Below are positions 33,259 to 42,400 of a stretch of 64,000 nt of DNA, in pieces. Positions within the stretch are counted from its first letter, which is position 1. Every line of letters starts with the position of its first letter. The position numbers and the translations under genes were made by a program. The stretch is from assembly GCA_946404545.1 (NCBI GenBank), contig CAMJDZ010000001.1, forward strand, positions 62,001-126,000. The letters are read 5' to 3'. This DNA is from an uncultured Candidatus Saccharibacteria bacterium (GTDB lineage Bacteria > Patescibacteriota > Saccharimonadia > Saccharimonadales > Saccharimonadaceae). The notes beneath the pieces were generated by a model. The model worked only from the letters and a program-made list of their open reading frames with translations. It was not told where the DNA came from and did not search any database.

Positions 33259-35468
33259 ATGTTATCTTGGCGAATTGTTTCGATGATATTTTGATGCGAA
33301 ACTTGGCGCACTGAGTAGCGCATGATGACCGTGATTAATAACGCTACGGCAACGATTGCAATGAGGATTGGAATGAATGGAATTTCATAGCTGAGGCCAA
33401 TGCCGCCCTCGGAAAGCATGAGGTGGGTTGCGTAGGAAATCACGATACCGATTGGTAAACCAATCAGCAAGGCACGGACGCTGTAGAGAATACTCTCAAA
33501 GCGCACCATGCGGTTAAACTCATCGTCCGTCATACCGACCGACTTGAGCATTGCAAATTCTTTCGCGCGCAAAATCACGTTTGTAGAAATTGTATTAAAG
33601 ACATTCGTCACGCCAATGAGCGCCACAACGACAATGAAGCCGTACATAAAGATCGCGAGCAGCAACATGATGTTATTGATTTGTTTGAGCTGCGCCTTCA
33701 CGTCGACACCCATCATGATTCTGGTCCCGGCCGCTTCTTCGTATTCTTCTTCGCTAGCGTTGACGAGGTCGAGATATTTGTCTTTGAGCAGGCTGGTCAA
33801 ATAGTCCGAAATATCCTCGGAGCGGTCGCCCGGATTCATATAGAGCGACACATAATCTTCGGCCATAATTAATTTGTCGCGCTCGAAATAATCTTCCGAA
33901 GCAAAGAAGGATGGCTTCGAAAGTTCCGACGAACCCATCGGTTTTTTGTCCGTGACGGCAGCAATCGTAAACTCAGTATTCTTTGTGCCGGAATCATCAG
34001 CAAGGCGCATGACGACCGTTGCCCTGTCGCCAGCTTTCAAATCCGTCGCACGCTCAATCGTCTTGGCGCCGTTCGCATGATCGACCGCAATTGTATCGTC
34101 GAGAATAACCGCATGATCAAAGTCACTCGTTACGCCGACTGAACGCGCGTATTTTTCAAAGTATTCGCGCGAAAGCAAAGTCATGACGGCACCGTTCGTT
34201 GCACGTACGTCTTCATAGTAAACGAAGTCCTCAACGCCAAAGCGCGAGACTAAATCGCGGTATTGTTTTACGTCGCCATTCTGCACCATATAGTCAGCAC
34301 CAAAGTCCGGGAAATACATGTCGATAATGCGGTTGCCGTCGATAACGAAGCTCGACAAGCCGACAAATACCGCCACGCTCACGACGAGCGAAATCACAGT
34401 CGTGCGATACTTCTGGCGGCTACGTTTTAAATTCTTACTCGCAATCACACCGCCGACGCCAAAATAGCTCTGGATGAAGCGATTGGTTTTGAGCTTCTTG
34501 CTTTTAATCTTGATGTCCTGGCTGCTACGAATTGCTTCGATTGGCGAAAGACGGCTGGCGCGAATAGCAGCCGAAGCGGAAGCGAGCCAAACGATAACGA
34601 AGCCGAGCGCAGCGTCTGCAAGAATCGCCCAGAGCGGCACGTAGAGCGACAAAGAATATTCCGTAATGCCAAGTAACGAGTTCGTAATAATAAGCAAAAT
34701 AACCGCTGCGAGCGTACCAATCAAAAGACCGGCCGGAATCGCAAAGAGCCCGATAATAAAGGCTTCAAAAACCACCGAACGGCGAATCTGACGCGGCGTT
34801 GCACCAACGGAGCTAAGCACGCCAAATTCGCGCGTACGCTCAGTCGTCGAAATATTGAACGAATTACGAATCGTGAAGATGCTCGCGATGACCAAGACGC
34901 CAATAAAGACAATTGCGAGACAGGCCAGAATTGTCGAAGTGTTGTAGTCGATGTCGCCTTCATACGTGAGCAAGGAACTGTTGACGCGAATATTCGAATA
35001 AACACCTTCGTCGTTCAGCAAATAATCGATGTCTTTGCCGTAGCGTTCGTGACGTTTGATTTTGTCCGCGCGGAAGCGCACGTAAATCGTCCAGTTTTTG
35101 TCCGCTACGCGGTCAGCGTCAGACAACGAATCGACTCGCGTGTAGAGATTTTTTGGATACGGAGTCGACGAACCTTCGAGGAAGATATTGTCGAGACCAA
35201 ACTCAACTGGCTCGGAATAATAGTAGCTTTCGACGTTTGGGAAAGTTTCGACAATCGAGAGTTTGTCGCCTGGAACATTTTCGAATGCGTAATGGAAATC
35301 GCCGTAGGTATCGATTTGGTAATTCTTGAGCGCGTTGAAGGCACTGGTCGGAATCGCAATGACCGTAAAAATCAGTGCCGTCGAAAGCGCGACGCCAATC
35401 ATCGTGACGATGGAGCGCTTTTTATTGCGCTTCACGCTCGCAATTGTCAGCTTGCTGAGAATGCGCAT
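33255..35468 (-). CDS. ABC transporter permease with two FtsX domains
   Basis: 737 residues. An N-terminal TM (IVTMIGVALSTALIFTVIAIP), an external region, a first FtsX core (TTERTREFGVLSSVGATPRQIRRSVVFEAFIIGLFAIPAGLLIG), a second external domain (~390-600) and a second FtsX core (RAKEFAMLKSVGMTDDEFNRMVRFESILYSV). The duplicated form is typical of BceB/YtrF or MacB/LolCE-type mechanotransmission exporters for lipids, peptides or antibiotics. The gene begins 1 nt after the ATPase stop, and the lysozyme gene lies upstream. Its 3' end overlaps the convergent Clp gene by 4 nt. Confidence 0.9.
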   Translation of the reverse strand: MRILSKLTIASVKRNKKRSIVTMIGVALSTALIFTVIAIPTSAFNALKNYQIDTYGDFHYAFENVPGDKLSIVETFPNVESYYYSEPVEFGLDNIFLEGSSTPYPKNLYTRVDSLSDADRVADKNWTIYVRFRADKIKRHERYGKDIDYLLNDEGVYSNIRVNSSLLTYEGDIDYNTSTILACLAIVFIGVLVIASIFTIRNSFNISTTERTREFGVLSSVGATPRQIRRSVVFEAFIIGLFAIPAGLLIGTLAAVILLIITNSLLGITEYSLSLYVPLWAILADAALGFVIVWLASASAAIRASRLSPIEAIRSSQDIKIKSKKLKTNRFIQSYFGVGGVIASKNLKRSRQKYRTTVISLVVSVAVFVGLSSFVIDGNRIIDMYFPDFGADYMVQNGDVKQYRDLVSRFGVEDFVYYEDVRATNGAVMTLLSREYFEKYARSVGVTSDFDHAVILDDTIAVDHANGAKTIERATDLKAGDRATVVMRLADDSGTKNTEFTIAAVTDKKPMGSSELSKPSFFASEDYFERDKLIMAEDYVSLYMNPGDRSEDISDYLTSLLKDKYLDLVNASEEEYEEAAGTRIMMGVDVKAQLKQINNIMLLLAIFMYGFIVVVALIGVTNVFNTISTNVILRAKEFAMLKSVGMTDDEFNRMVRFESILYSVRALLIGLPIGIVISYATHLMLSEGGIGLSYEIPFIPILIAIVAVALLITVIMRYSVRQVSHQNIIETIRQDNI

Positions 35469-36155
35469 TTATTTTGCTCCCTTGTCGGAAACAATTTTGC
35501 CGTCAGCGAAAGTAATTACGCGGTCTGCTTGTTTAGCGATTTCGAGATCATGCGTTACGAGAATAATTGTCTGCTTGTATTTTTTGTTCGCGAGCTTCAG
35601 GAGCTTCACGATTTCAGCGCTCGACTTGGAATCAAGGTTGCCGGTCGGCTCATCGGCAAGAATCAAACTTGGGCGACCGAAAAGTGCGCGACCAATCGCG
35701 ACGCGTTGCTGCTGACCACCAGAAAGCTGGTTCGGCAAATGCGTTTCGCGGCCTTTAAGTCCGAGCGCATCTATAAGCTCGGCGAGATATTTTTCGTCAA
35801 CTTCTTTTTTATCCAAGTCAGTCGGGAGGCTAATGTTTTCGACGACGCTCAAAACTGGAATCAAATTATAGAACTGGTAAATAATACCGATTCTTTGACG
35901 GCGGAAAACAGCGAGCTTGTTGTCGTTGAGTTTACAAATGTCCTCGCCGGCAATTTCGATGCTGCCCTGCTTTTTATCCGGGCGATCGACGCCGCCAATC
36001 ATGTGCAGAAGCGTAGACTTGCCAGAACCGCTCGCGCCAATAATCGCAACAAATTCACCTTCCTTGACAGAGAAACTCACATTGTCCACAGCCTTCACGA
36101 GACTGTCGCCTTTGCCGTAAGTCTTGGTCAGATTTTTAACTTCGAGAATATTCAT
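35469..36155 (-). CDS. ABC transporter ATPase (LolD/MacB type)
   Basis: 228 residues. Walker A GASGSGKST, Q-loop IIYQFYNLIPVLSVVENI, signature LSGGQQQRVAIGRAL, Walker B LILADEPTGNLD and H-loop LVTHD. The YQFYNLIP...ENI and EPTGNLDS wording is characteristic of the LolD/MacB subfamily. It energises the FtsX permease next door. The ATG overlaps the GH25 stop by 4 nt, so lysozyme, ATPase and permease form one unit. Confidence 0.95.
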   Translation of the reverse strand: MNILEVKNLTKTYGKGDSLVKAVDNVSFSVKEGEFVAIIGASGSGKSTLLHMIGGVDRPDKKQGSIEIAGEDICKLNDNKLAVFRRQRIGIIYQFYNLIPVLSVVENISLPTDLDKKEVDEKYLAELIDALGLKGRETHLPNQLSGGQQQRVAIGRALFGRPSLILADEPTGNLDSKSSAEIVKLLKLANKKYKQTIILVTHDLEIAKQADRVITFADGKIVSDKGAK

Positions 36156-36916
36156 TTTGCCTCCGTTGCTTTTACTTTTAATTCATCTAGACTATGTTTG
36201 CGATTCAGGACATTTAGGTCGATGTACTTTTCGCCTCCGGAATATCCTTTGAGCTCGCCGCGGTCTTTGTATTGCCAAACCAGCCAATCGTCACCGTTTT
36301 CCCAGCTCGCCGGGTAATAGACGCTGCGAATCCAGCGCGGATAGTCCGCAAAGTCATCGCGGAGATATTTGTCATAGAAATCTTTCTGCGCATAAATAAT
36401 TGGCTTGACGCCATATTGCTCTTCGATGGTTTTATTGAAGGCTTTGAGCTCCGTGACGAGTTCGGTTTTGTCTGGCGTGGCAGTATTATCGCCGAGCTCG
36501 AGATCGACGGCCGGGATGAGGCGGCCCTCTAGGCTCTGGCCGACACTCGTAATGTAGTTGTAAGCCTGGCTTGTGCCGTCAACGACAAACGAGAAATAGT
36601 GATAAGCACCGGCCGGGATACCCGCCTCGGCGGCATTTTTCCAGTTCGGCTCGAAATAATTGTCGACGAACGAGCTACCTTCGGTTGCTTTGATATAAAT
36701 AAACTGGACATTCTGATCGGCAAGCTGCTGCATGTCGATATTGACCTGGTGGCCAGAGACATCAACGCCGCGTACGTCGGTTTCTTGCACGAACCAATCG
36801 TTGATAAAGATGGATTTATTGCGCACTAACAATGCAAAAAGTGCGGCACCACCAACCAACGCGACTGCGATAGTCGTGACGATTACCCCCGTGATGCCCC
36901 AGTTGTGATTTTTCAT
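36152..36916 (-). CDS. Membrane-anchored GH25 muramidase (lysozyme)
   Basis: 254 residues from the ATG at 36916; an upstream in-frame ORF extension would run through the tRNA gene and is rejected. TM anchor ~8-30, then a GH25 domain: GVDVSGHQVNIDM (catalytic Asp), FIYIKATEGSSFVDNYF, GAYHYFSF, LIPAVDLEL (Asp/Glu pair) and DWLVWQYKDRGEL. It cleaves peptidoglycan beta-1,4-MurNAc-GlcNAc bonds, for own-wall remodelling or attack on a host wall. It starts only 9 nt after the 3' end of tRNA-Arg(TCG), with no Shine-Dalgarno, so the tRNA and this operon probably share a transcript. Confidence 0.9.
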   Translation of the reverse strand: MKNHNWGITGVIVTTIAVALVGGAALFALLVRNKSIFINDWFVQETDVRGVDVSGHQVNIDMQQLADQNVQFIYIKATEGSSFVDNYFEPNWKNAAEAGIPAGAYHYFSFVVDGTSQAYNYITSVGQSLEGRLIPAVDLELGDNTATPDKTELVTELKAFNKTIEEQYGVKPIIYAQKDFYDKYLRDDFADYPRWIRSVYYPASWENGDDWLVWQYKDRGELKGYSGGEKYIDLNVLNRKHSLDELKVKATEAK

Positions 36917-36925
36917 AACAATAAA

Positions 36926-37002
36926 TGGTACGCCCGGCAGGGTTCGAACCTGCGACACCTGGTTCCGAAGACCAGTGCTCTAATCCACTGAGCTACGGGC
37001 GC
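36926..37002 (-). tRNA. tRNA-Arg (anticodon TCG)
   Basis: Acceptor GCGCCCG/CGGGCGT (one G-U), D-arm GCTC/GAGC, anticodon stem CTGGT/ACCAG with loop CTTCGGA, T-arm GCAGG-TTCGAAC-CTGCC, A plus encoded CCA. A TGC-TATAAT box (37012-37017) is 9 nt upstream. The GH25 operon follows 9 nt after CCA. Confidence 0.95.
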
Positions 37003-37153
37003 ATATCTATTATTATAGCACCCCTGGGCGGCAGGCATTAACGTAAGCAATATGCTTTGCGGACAAGATGTGCTACAATTTCCCTGATTCGGACATGCGA
37101 GCGTGTACGAATAGAATAACGGCATTCCGATGCCGGTTTTAGGAGGTGATTTT

Positions 37154-37387
37154 GTGACTCAATTGTTCAGTGTCGAAGACGCTTTTGTCTTAATGCACTG
37201 CGATGACACCGACAAGATTGCGCAGATGAGAGTGTTCAGCAAGGCAACCAAAGAGGCGCTCGAGAAGATCAATGTTTGTACAGTCTATGACTTCAAGAAG
37301 CTTGACCCCTCCGAGTTCAAAAAGCTCGACCTCTCCGACGAAGACCGCGCAAAAGCGGAAGCCGTCTATGCGTACCTTACGGCTTGA
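37154..37387 (+). CDS. 77-residue protein with possible helix-hairpin-helix fold
   Basis: GTG start at 37154, chosen for the perfect Shine-Dalgarno AGGAGGTGAT (37141-37150). The helical sequence FSKATKEALEKINVCTVYDFKKLDPSEFKKL resembles the helix-hairpin-helix pattern of RNA polymerase alpha-CTD-like modules ('ALxxxxIxTVxDLxxLxxxEL'), but the similarity is weak. Extended -10 TGC-TACAAT at 37074-37079 gives a ~65-nt leader; a terminator follows. Function unknown. An ATG at 37130 would bury the Shine-Dalgarno and is rejected. Confidence 0.7.
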   Translation: MTQLFSVEDAFVLMHCDDTDKIAQMRVFSKATKEALEKINVCTVYDFKKLDPSEFKKLDLSDEDRAKAEAVYAYLTA

Positions 37388-37401
37388 TTCACTTCACTCT
37401 G

Positions 37402-37433
37402 GGCCCTGCCAGGATACTGGCGGGGTCTTTTCT
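37402..37433 (+). terminator. Intrinsic terminator
   Basis: CCCTGCCAG-gata-CTGGCGGGG followed by TCTTTTCTC. Confidence 0.85.
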
Positions 37434-37444
37434 CTCTCTGATGG

Positions 37445-37450
37445 TATAAT
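37445..37450 (+). promoter_or_regulatory. -10 box of tRNA-Arg(CCG)-murB
   Basis: TATAAT, 8 nt before the first base of the tRNA. Confidence 0.6.
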
Positions 37451-37458
37451 ATATCTAT

Positions 37459-37534
37459 GCACCCGTAGCTCAGTGGATAGAGCACTGGTTTCCGGTACCA
37501 GGTGTCGTGGGTTCGACTCCCGCCGGGTGTACCA
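37459..37534 (+). tRNA. tRNA-Arg (anticodon CCG)
   Basis: Acceptor GCACCCG/CGGGTGT, D-arm GCTC/GAGC, anticodon stem CTGGT/ACCAG with loop TTCCGGT, T-arm with GTTCGACTC, encoded CCA. Related to the nearby tRNA-Arg(TCG). murB starts 11 nt downstream with no terminator between. Confidence 0.95.
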
Positions 37535-37545
37535 GAAAGGACAAA

Positions 37546-38562
37546 ATGAAAATACGAGAAAATGTACCCATTAGCAAACTCACAACGATGCGTCTTGGTG
37601 GCGCCGCACGTTATGTAGTTGAGGTCGAAAGCGAAGACGAGGTCAAAAAGGCCTGGGCTTTTGCTGCCGAAAAAGAGCTACCTGTATATATTCTTGGTAG
37701 CGGTAGTAATATTATCGGCCGCGACGGCGGTTTTAATGGCGTTATTCTCGTAAACAAAATCAAGGGCATGGGCATTGCCGTGCCTGAAGAAAATGGCATG
37801 ATTGATCTATATGCGAACAGCGGCGAGCTGCTCGACGATTTTGTCACGTATGGTACACAAATGGGTTTCTCCGGTATGGAAGCGCTCAGCGCGATTCCTG
37901 GTACAGTAGGAGCGGCACCGGTGCAAAACGTAGGCGCCTACGGTCAGGATATTTCCCAGACTTTGATTTCCGTGCGCGCCTATGACGATTTGCTCGAAGA
38001 GATTGTCGAGTTGCCAGTTTACGATTTGGACCTCGGCTATCGCCACAGTATTTTCAACAGCGGCGACGGCGTTGGACGCTATTTCATTACGCAGATTACC
38101 GTTCGCCTCGAACGCAAGACTTTGAAACCACCTTTCTATAATTCCCTACAGAAATATCTCGAAGACAACAAGATTACCGATTATTCCCCAGAGTCGATTC
38201 GCAAGGCCGTACGCGCCGTGCGCGAGTCGAAGTTGCCAGACCCGGCCGAGATTGCTTCGAGCGGCAGCTTTTTCAAGAACGTTTATTTGAAGACGCCAGA
38301 AGAGATTAAGGCAGCCGAAGGCCGCGGCATTCCAGTATGGGACGGCGGCAAGATTCCAGCCGGTTGGCTGATTGAGCATGCCGGCCTCAAAGGTCAGGTC
38401 TTCCATGGCATGCGCGTTTGCGAAAAGGCTTCCCTAGTTTTGATTAACGAAGATGCTCGCAGCTACGCCGATCTCGATGCAGCACGCAAAGAAATTATTG
38501 CGATTGTGCGCGCGAAATTTGGCTACACGCTCGAGCAAGAGCCAATGGAGTTGGGCGAGTGA
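37546..38562 (+). CDS. murB: UDP-N-acetylenolpyruvoylglucosamine reductase
   Basis: 338 residues from the ATG at 37546 (AGAAAGGA upstream); an in-frame start at 37507 lies inside the tRNA and is rejected. MurB reduces UDP-GlcNAc-enolpyruvate to UDP-MurNAc with FAD/NADPH. FAD-binding motifs: TTMRLGGAARY, YILGSGSNII and ALSAIPGTVGAAPVQNVGAYG; YRHSIFNSG; catalytic Ser region ASSGSFFKN; GWLIEHAGLKG; C-terminal Glu region LEQEPMELG. Transcribed directly behind tRNA-Arg(CCG). The TGA overlaps the folD GTG start. Confidence 0.96.
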   Translation: MKIRENVPISKLTTMRLGGAARYVVEVESEDEVKKAWAFAAEKELPVYILGSGSNIIGRDGGFNGVILVNKIKGMGIAVPEENGMIDLYANSGELLDDFVTYGTQMGFSGMEALSAIPGTVGAAPVQNVGAYGQDISQTLISVRAYDDLLEEIVELPVYDLDLGYRHSIFNSGDGVGRYFITQITVRLERKTLKPPFYNSLQKYLEDNKITDYSPESIRKAVRAVRESKLPDPAEIASSGSFFKNVYLKTPEEIKAAEGRGIPVWDGGKIPAGWLIEHAGLKGQVFHGMRVCEKASLVLINEDARSYADLDAARKEIIAIVRAKFGYTLEQEPMELGE

Positions 38563-39353
38563 AAGAATTAAACGGTCGCGAGCTTGCGGGCTATATTAAG
38601 GAGCGCCAGGCGCATCAGGTGCGTCATTTGCGCGCGCTCAAAAAATTCCCGAAGTTGGTGATTTTTTACGATAACGACAACCCGGTAATTTTGAAGTACA
38701 TTGCGCTCAAGGAACAGTATGGCGCGGATATTTTGATCGATGTCGAGACGCGCAAGATTAACGCGGCGAATGCTTCTGCCGAAGTGCGCGCAGCGGCTGA
38801 TGACCCAGCGGTTTCTGGCATTATCGTGCAGCTACCGCTCACAGAATGCGACATGGATATTTTGAATTTGATCCCGAACGAAAAGGACGTCGACGGCTTG
38901 CGCGGTGAGCGTGATACGGCGACCGCGATGGCGATTCATTGGCTTTTGACCGGCTACGGCGTCGAGCTGCCGAATTTGAAGCTTGCGATTGTTGGGCGCG
39001 GCAAGTTAGTTGGCGCACCACTACTCAAAATGTGGACCGAGAGCGGCTACGATGTGACGATTTTCCATCGTGGCGATGATTTGTCTCGCCTTAGTGATTA
39101 CGATGTGATTGTGACGGCAACCGGCGTGCCGGGGTTGATTACTTCTGCGCACTTGAAGCAGGGCGCGGTCGTGGTTGATGCTGGTACGGCAAGCGAGAAT
39201 GGCGTAATTAAGGGCGACATTTCCGACGAGGTGCGCGCCGAGCGTGACGATTTAACAATTACACCGAATATCGGCGGCGTTGGGCCACTGACGGTCGCGA
39301 TGCTATTTGAGAACGTAATCCGTTCCGCTTCGACTGGCACCGACGCTGAGTAA
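38559..39353 (+). CDS. folD: Methylenetetrahydrofolate dehydrogenase/cyclohydrolase
   Basis: 264 residues with a GTG start overlapping the murB stop by 4 nt. FolD interconverts 5,10-methylene-, methenyl- and 10-formyl-THF. Visible motifs: YIALKEQYGAD (YxxxK, catalytic Lys), SGIIVQLPL, IPNEKDVDGL, NAD(P) loop AIVGRGKLVGAPL, DVIVTATGVPG and TPNIGGVGPLTVAML. It is ~20 residues shorter than typical FolD and divergent around the substrate loop. Coupling with murB is a local arrangement rather than a pathway link. Confidence 0.93.
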   Translation: MKELNGRELAGYIKERQAHQVRHLRALKKFPKLVIFYDNDNPVILKYIALKEQYGADILIDVETRKINAANASAEVRAAADDPAVSGIIVQLPLTECDMDILNLIPNEKDVDGLRGERDTATAMAIHWLLTGYGVELPNLKLAIVGRGKLVGAPLLKMWTESGYDVTIFHRGDDLSRLSDYDVIVTATGVPGLITSAHLKQGAVVVDAGTASENGVIKGDISDEVRAERDDLTITPNIGGVGPLTVAMLFENVIRSASTGTDAE

Positions 39354-39383
39354 TTTGAATTTCTTTGCGGTTTTTCCGCCATC

Positions 39384-39412
39384 AAAATACCGCCCGGGTG
39401 GGCGGTATTTTT
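39384..39412. terminator. Bidirectional intrinsic terminator
   Basis: AAAATACCGCCC-gggt-GGGCGGTATTTTT between convergent folD and the VirB6-like gene. Confidence 0.92.
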
Positions 39413-39417
39413 AGTGT

Positions 39418-42400
39418 TTATTTCTGTGGCATGGCACTATTGTTCCGATTAATCGTTTCTTGCGCTTCTTGGCGTGCGCGAGGGCCAGAGCGCTGGTTAT
39501 CTAGCACTGCCTGAGCTCTCTGATTCGACTCATCCAAGCGTGCGCGAGGGCCCAAACCGGATACTTGTTGCGGAGCGGTAGTCTGCGCTGGAGCTGGAGC
39601 TGCTTGCTGCTGAGCTTGTGCAGCGGCTTGCTGCTGAGCTTGCTGAGTAGCGCCTTCAGAGTGCGTAATTTTTATGGCCTCCTGGCCATCTTTGCCAATT
39701 CTTTGTTCCATCCAGCCGCGCTTCTCGTAGTCGATATCAAGATTCTTGTTATCCAAAGCATCACGCAAGCGTTCCGACGAAACAAGATAATTGCCGGTTT
39801 CAGCATCGACTTGGTTGATTGCATCCTTGAGCGCGTCGCCACCTTGCGAGAAGAGACTGTTCTTATCGAGCTGAGTCTGAGTAACAAACTGAGCGTTCGT
39901 TCGCGCGATTTTATTGCCATCTTTGTCCTTCAACGCGCGAGTATCGTCCGCGGAGTTCATCCAATCGCTCATCGTCTGCAAATTATCGCCAGACCTGGTA
40001 GACATATCCTCCAAGTATTTCGAAACAAAGGCGTCTTTGTTCGATATCTTCTGAAGAAGATCGTTGCCATTTGAAGTTCCGTACTGCGAAAGCATCTTGA
40101 GGGCGTCCTTATTAACGTTACCCCCGCGAAGGGTTTTAGCCATCGCTTTTTGACCAGGACCAGCAGCCGCCAACTTGGTGGCAATAGCCTTTAGTCTTAG
40201 TTCCTCTTCGTCATTCTTCGTACCATTGGTCATAAGTCTAGCAAACTCAGCCTCGAGCTGTTCCTCTGTGCGATACCCATTATTAGCCAGTGAGGACATT
40301 GCTTCTTGGACGTCTAGCGACTGCATCTTTTCCTGGTTCGCAGTCGCAGCATTCTGGAAATGCATCATACCGGTTGCGCCCATCAGCCTACCAGCATTAG
40401 CTGCCTCAATACCCTCTCTAGATGCCGCGGCGCGGTTACGCGCAATCTGTGCCCTTCCGGCCTGCGAATGCGGGAGGCTATCCTGAAGCATTCCGCGGAG
40501 CGTGCGGCGCGTCGGGTTGCCATCCTTGTCAAACTTATAGCCAGAGCGGCGCATAGTGTTGCGGAACTGCTTCCTAGCCTCATGGTTGCCGCGGATATTC
40601 TTTGCCCACTGGCTACCGCCAATAGCGCTGCCGAGGCCCTTTGAAGCTCTGCCGGTGAGGTTTGAAGCGATAGTTGACACTGCGCCCATCGAAGACTTAA
40701 TAAGCTTCGGAATGAAGAAGATTGGCGCAATACTCACGATAGCAGCCGACAAGGTAATCCAGGTGCTACCGCTACTGGTTGTAACCAAAATGCGTCCGAC
40801 CAAATCACCACCATAAATCAATGCGCTACAAGCCGGGAAGGCGATCAAGAGGCCCTTGAATACCGTGAACCATTTATCGAAGAGCTTCTTCGTGTTCGGT
40901 AGCATGTAGGCGACGAATGCAAGCGGCGAAGCCACGACAAGCAACACGGCTGCGGCTTGGCGCATAGCGAGGATCGCAATGAGCGTGAAGAGCGAGATAG
41001 CAACACCGACTACTGCCATGAGGATAGGGATAATAATCGCCGTACCCTGCGAGAGGACCGCAAGGGTGCTAATTGCCGCGACAATTCCAATAACGACTAG
41101 CGTTAGCCCACCACCAGCCTCCATCATGTTCGGCTGCGTGCTAGCGCTCACGCCATCAATCGTGAGCGTTTCCGGAATCTGAATTTCCGAAGCAATCCCC
41201 TTGAAGATGCCCGCTACGCCGTAGCCGAGAATATTTGCGAGGTCGATTGCGAGCTGACAAATAATATACGAAAGGTTAATAAGAATCGCGCCGATGATAA
41301 GCTTTGGTAGAATCTTCTTGATGCCGTAGTTGTCGATACCGACACCAGTAAGCTGCGAGAAGATAATAATCAAGAATACAATCGCAAAGGCAATGTTGGC
41401 GATATTGCGGAACACGTTCCAGACAGTGTATGTTTCGCTGCCCTCGCCGCCGAAGAGCTTCGTATTAATCTGGAGAGCAGGTTCAACCCATCTTTCATAC
41501 TTGTCGATAATAAAGTCGGCGACGCCATCGATAATTGGACAGACTACCCAGCCGAGCGAGCCGGCATTATCGTAGCAGCTCGGCTCATGCTCGCCGGTGC
41601 TTCCTTCTTCACCGCCCGATGGATCTTCTGGGACAGTGCCAGAAGTCTGCTGGTTCGTGTCAATGAGATCAAGGTCAACAGTCATTGGACCAGTGTAGCT
41701 AGCTAGCCAGTCGGCAATGCCGGAGAAATCGACCATGTCCTTGAGATGGCCAAGCTCTTCTGCGCCAACATAGGTCTGACTAGATGTTGCACGGCGAATA
41801 CCAATTACAGAACGCTCAGGGTTGTTCACCTTGACATACACCTTCTCAATTTGACCCTTCTTATCACCATCAAGATTTAGGAGCTTTACTAGTCTATAGC
41901 CGTCAGTATTTAATGTCGTATCTTCTGGTAGCGGGTCGCCAACCAGGCCATAGAAATTACGAATGTAATTGCTATACAAAACCATCGTTTCGGCGCCGGA
42001 TAGCTGAAGCGTACTATAGGTAAGCGAGGTATCGCCTGTCAGGTATTTGAGAACGCTGGTACCAATATTGAAGTTCGTGTCGTCTGTGCGCAAGCTGAAT
42101 TGCCGCGTTTCCTCAGCCGTGCTAGTAATACCGCCATATATCGGTACACCGTCCTGATCATAATAGCTTGTCTGGATATAATAGTGGCTCACGCCGTTAG
42201 TGGATGGGACCTCAAATTCTCCTGCTTTTTCTATCAGTGTACTCATAAGGATATCTCTAATATCAGAGAACTTCGTTTGACCAACCGTATATTGCGCCGG
42301 CGCTACATCGTCGTCTTTACAGCTATCAGCCGTCCACCACGGGAATGGCGGAACGAACTCGCTCCCCTGGAGCGTAGCCGCGAGCGAGCCTTTGATACTA

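Noticed and set aside
35049-36317. 422-codon open frame on the + strand
   Set aside because: Fully antisense to the well-supported ABC permease/ATPase/GH25 operon; its product is compositionally odd and matches no family.
36917-36958. Longer N-terminus for the GH25 protein
   Set aside because: The extension would translate through tRNA-Arg(TCG).
37507-37545. Longer N-terminus for MurB
   Set aside because: The extension lies in tRNA-Arg(CCG).
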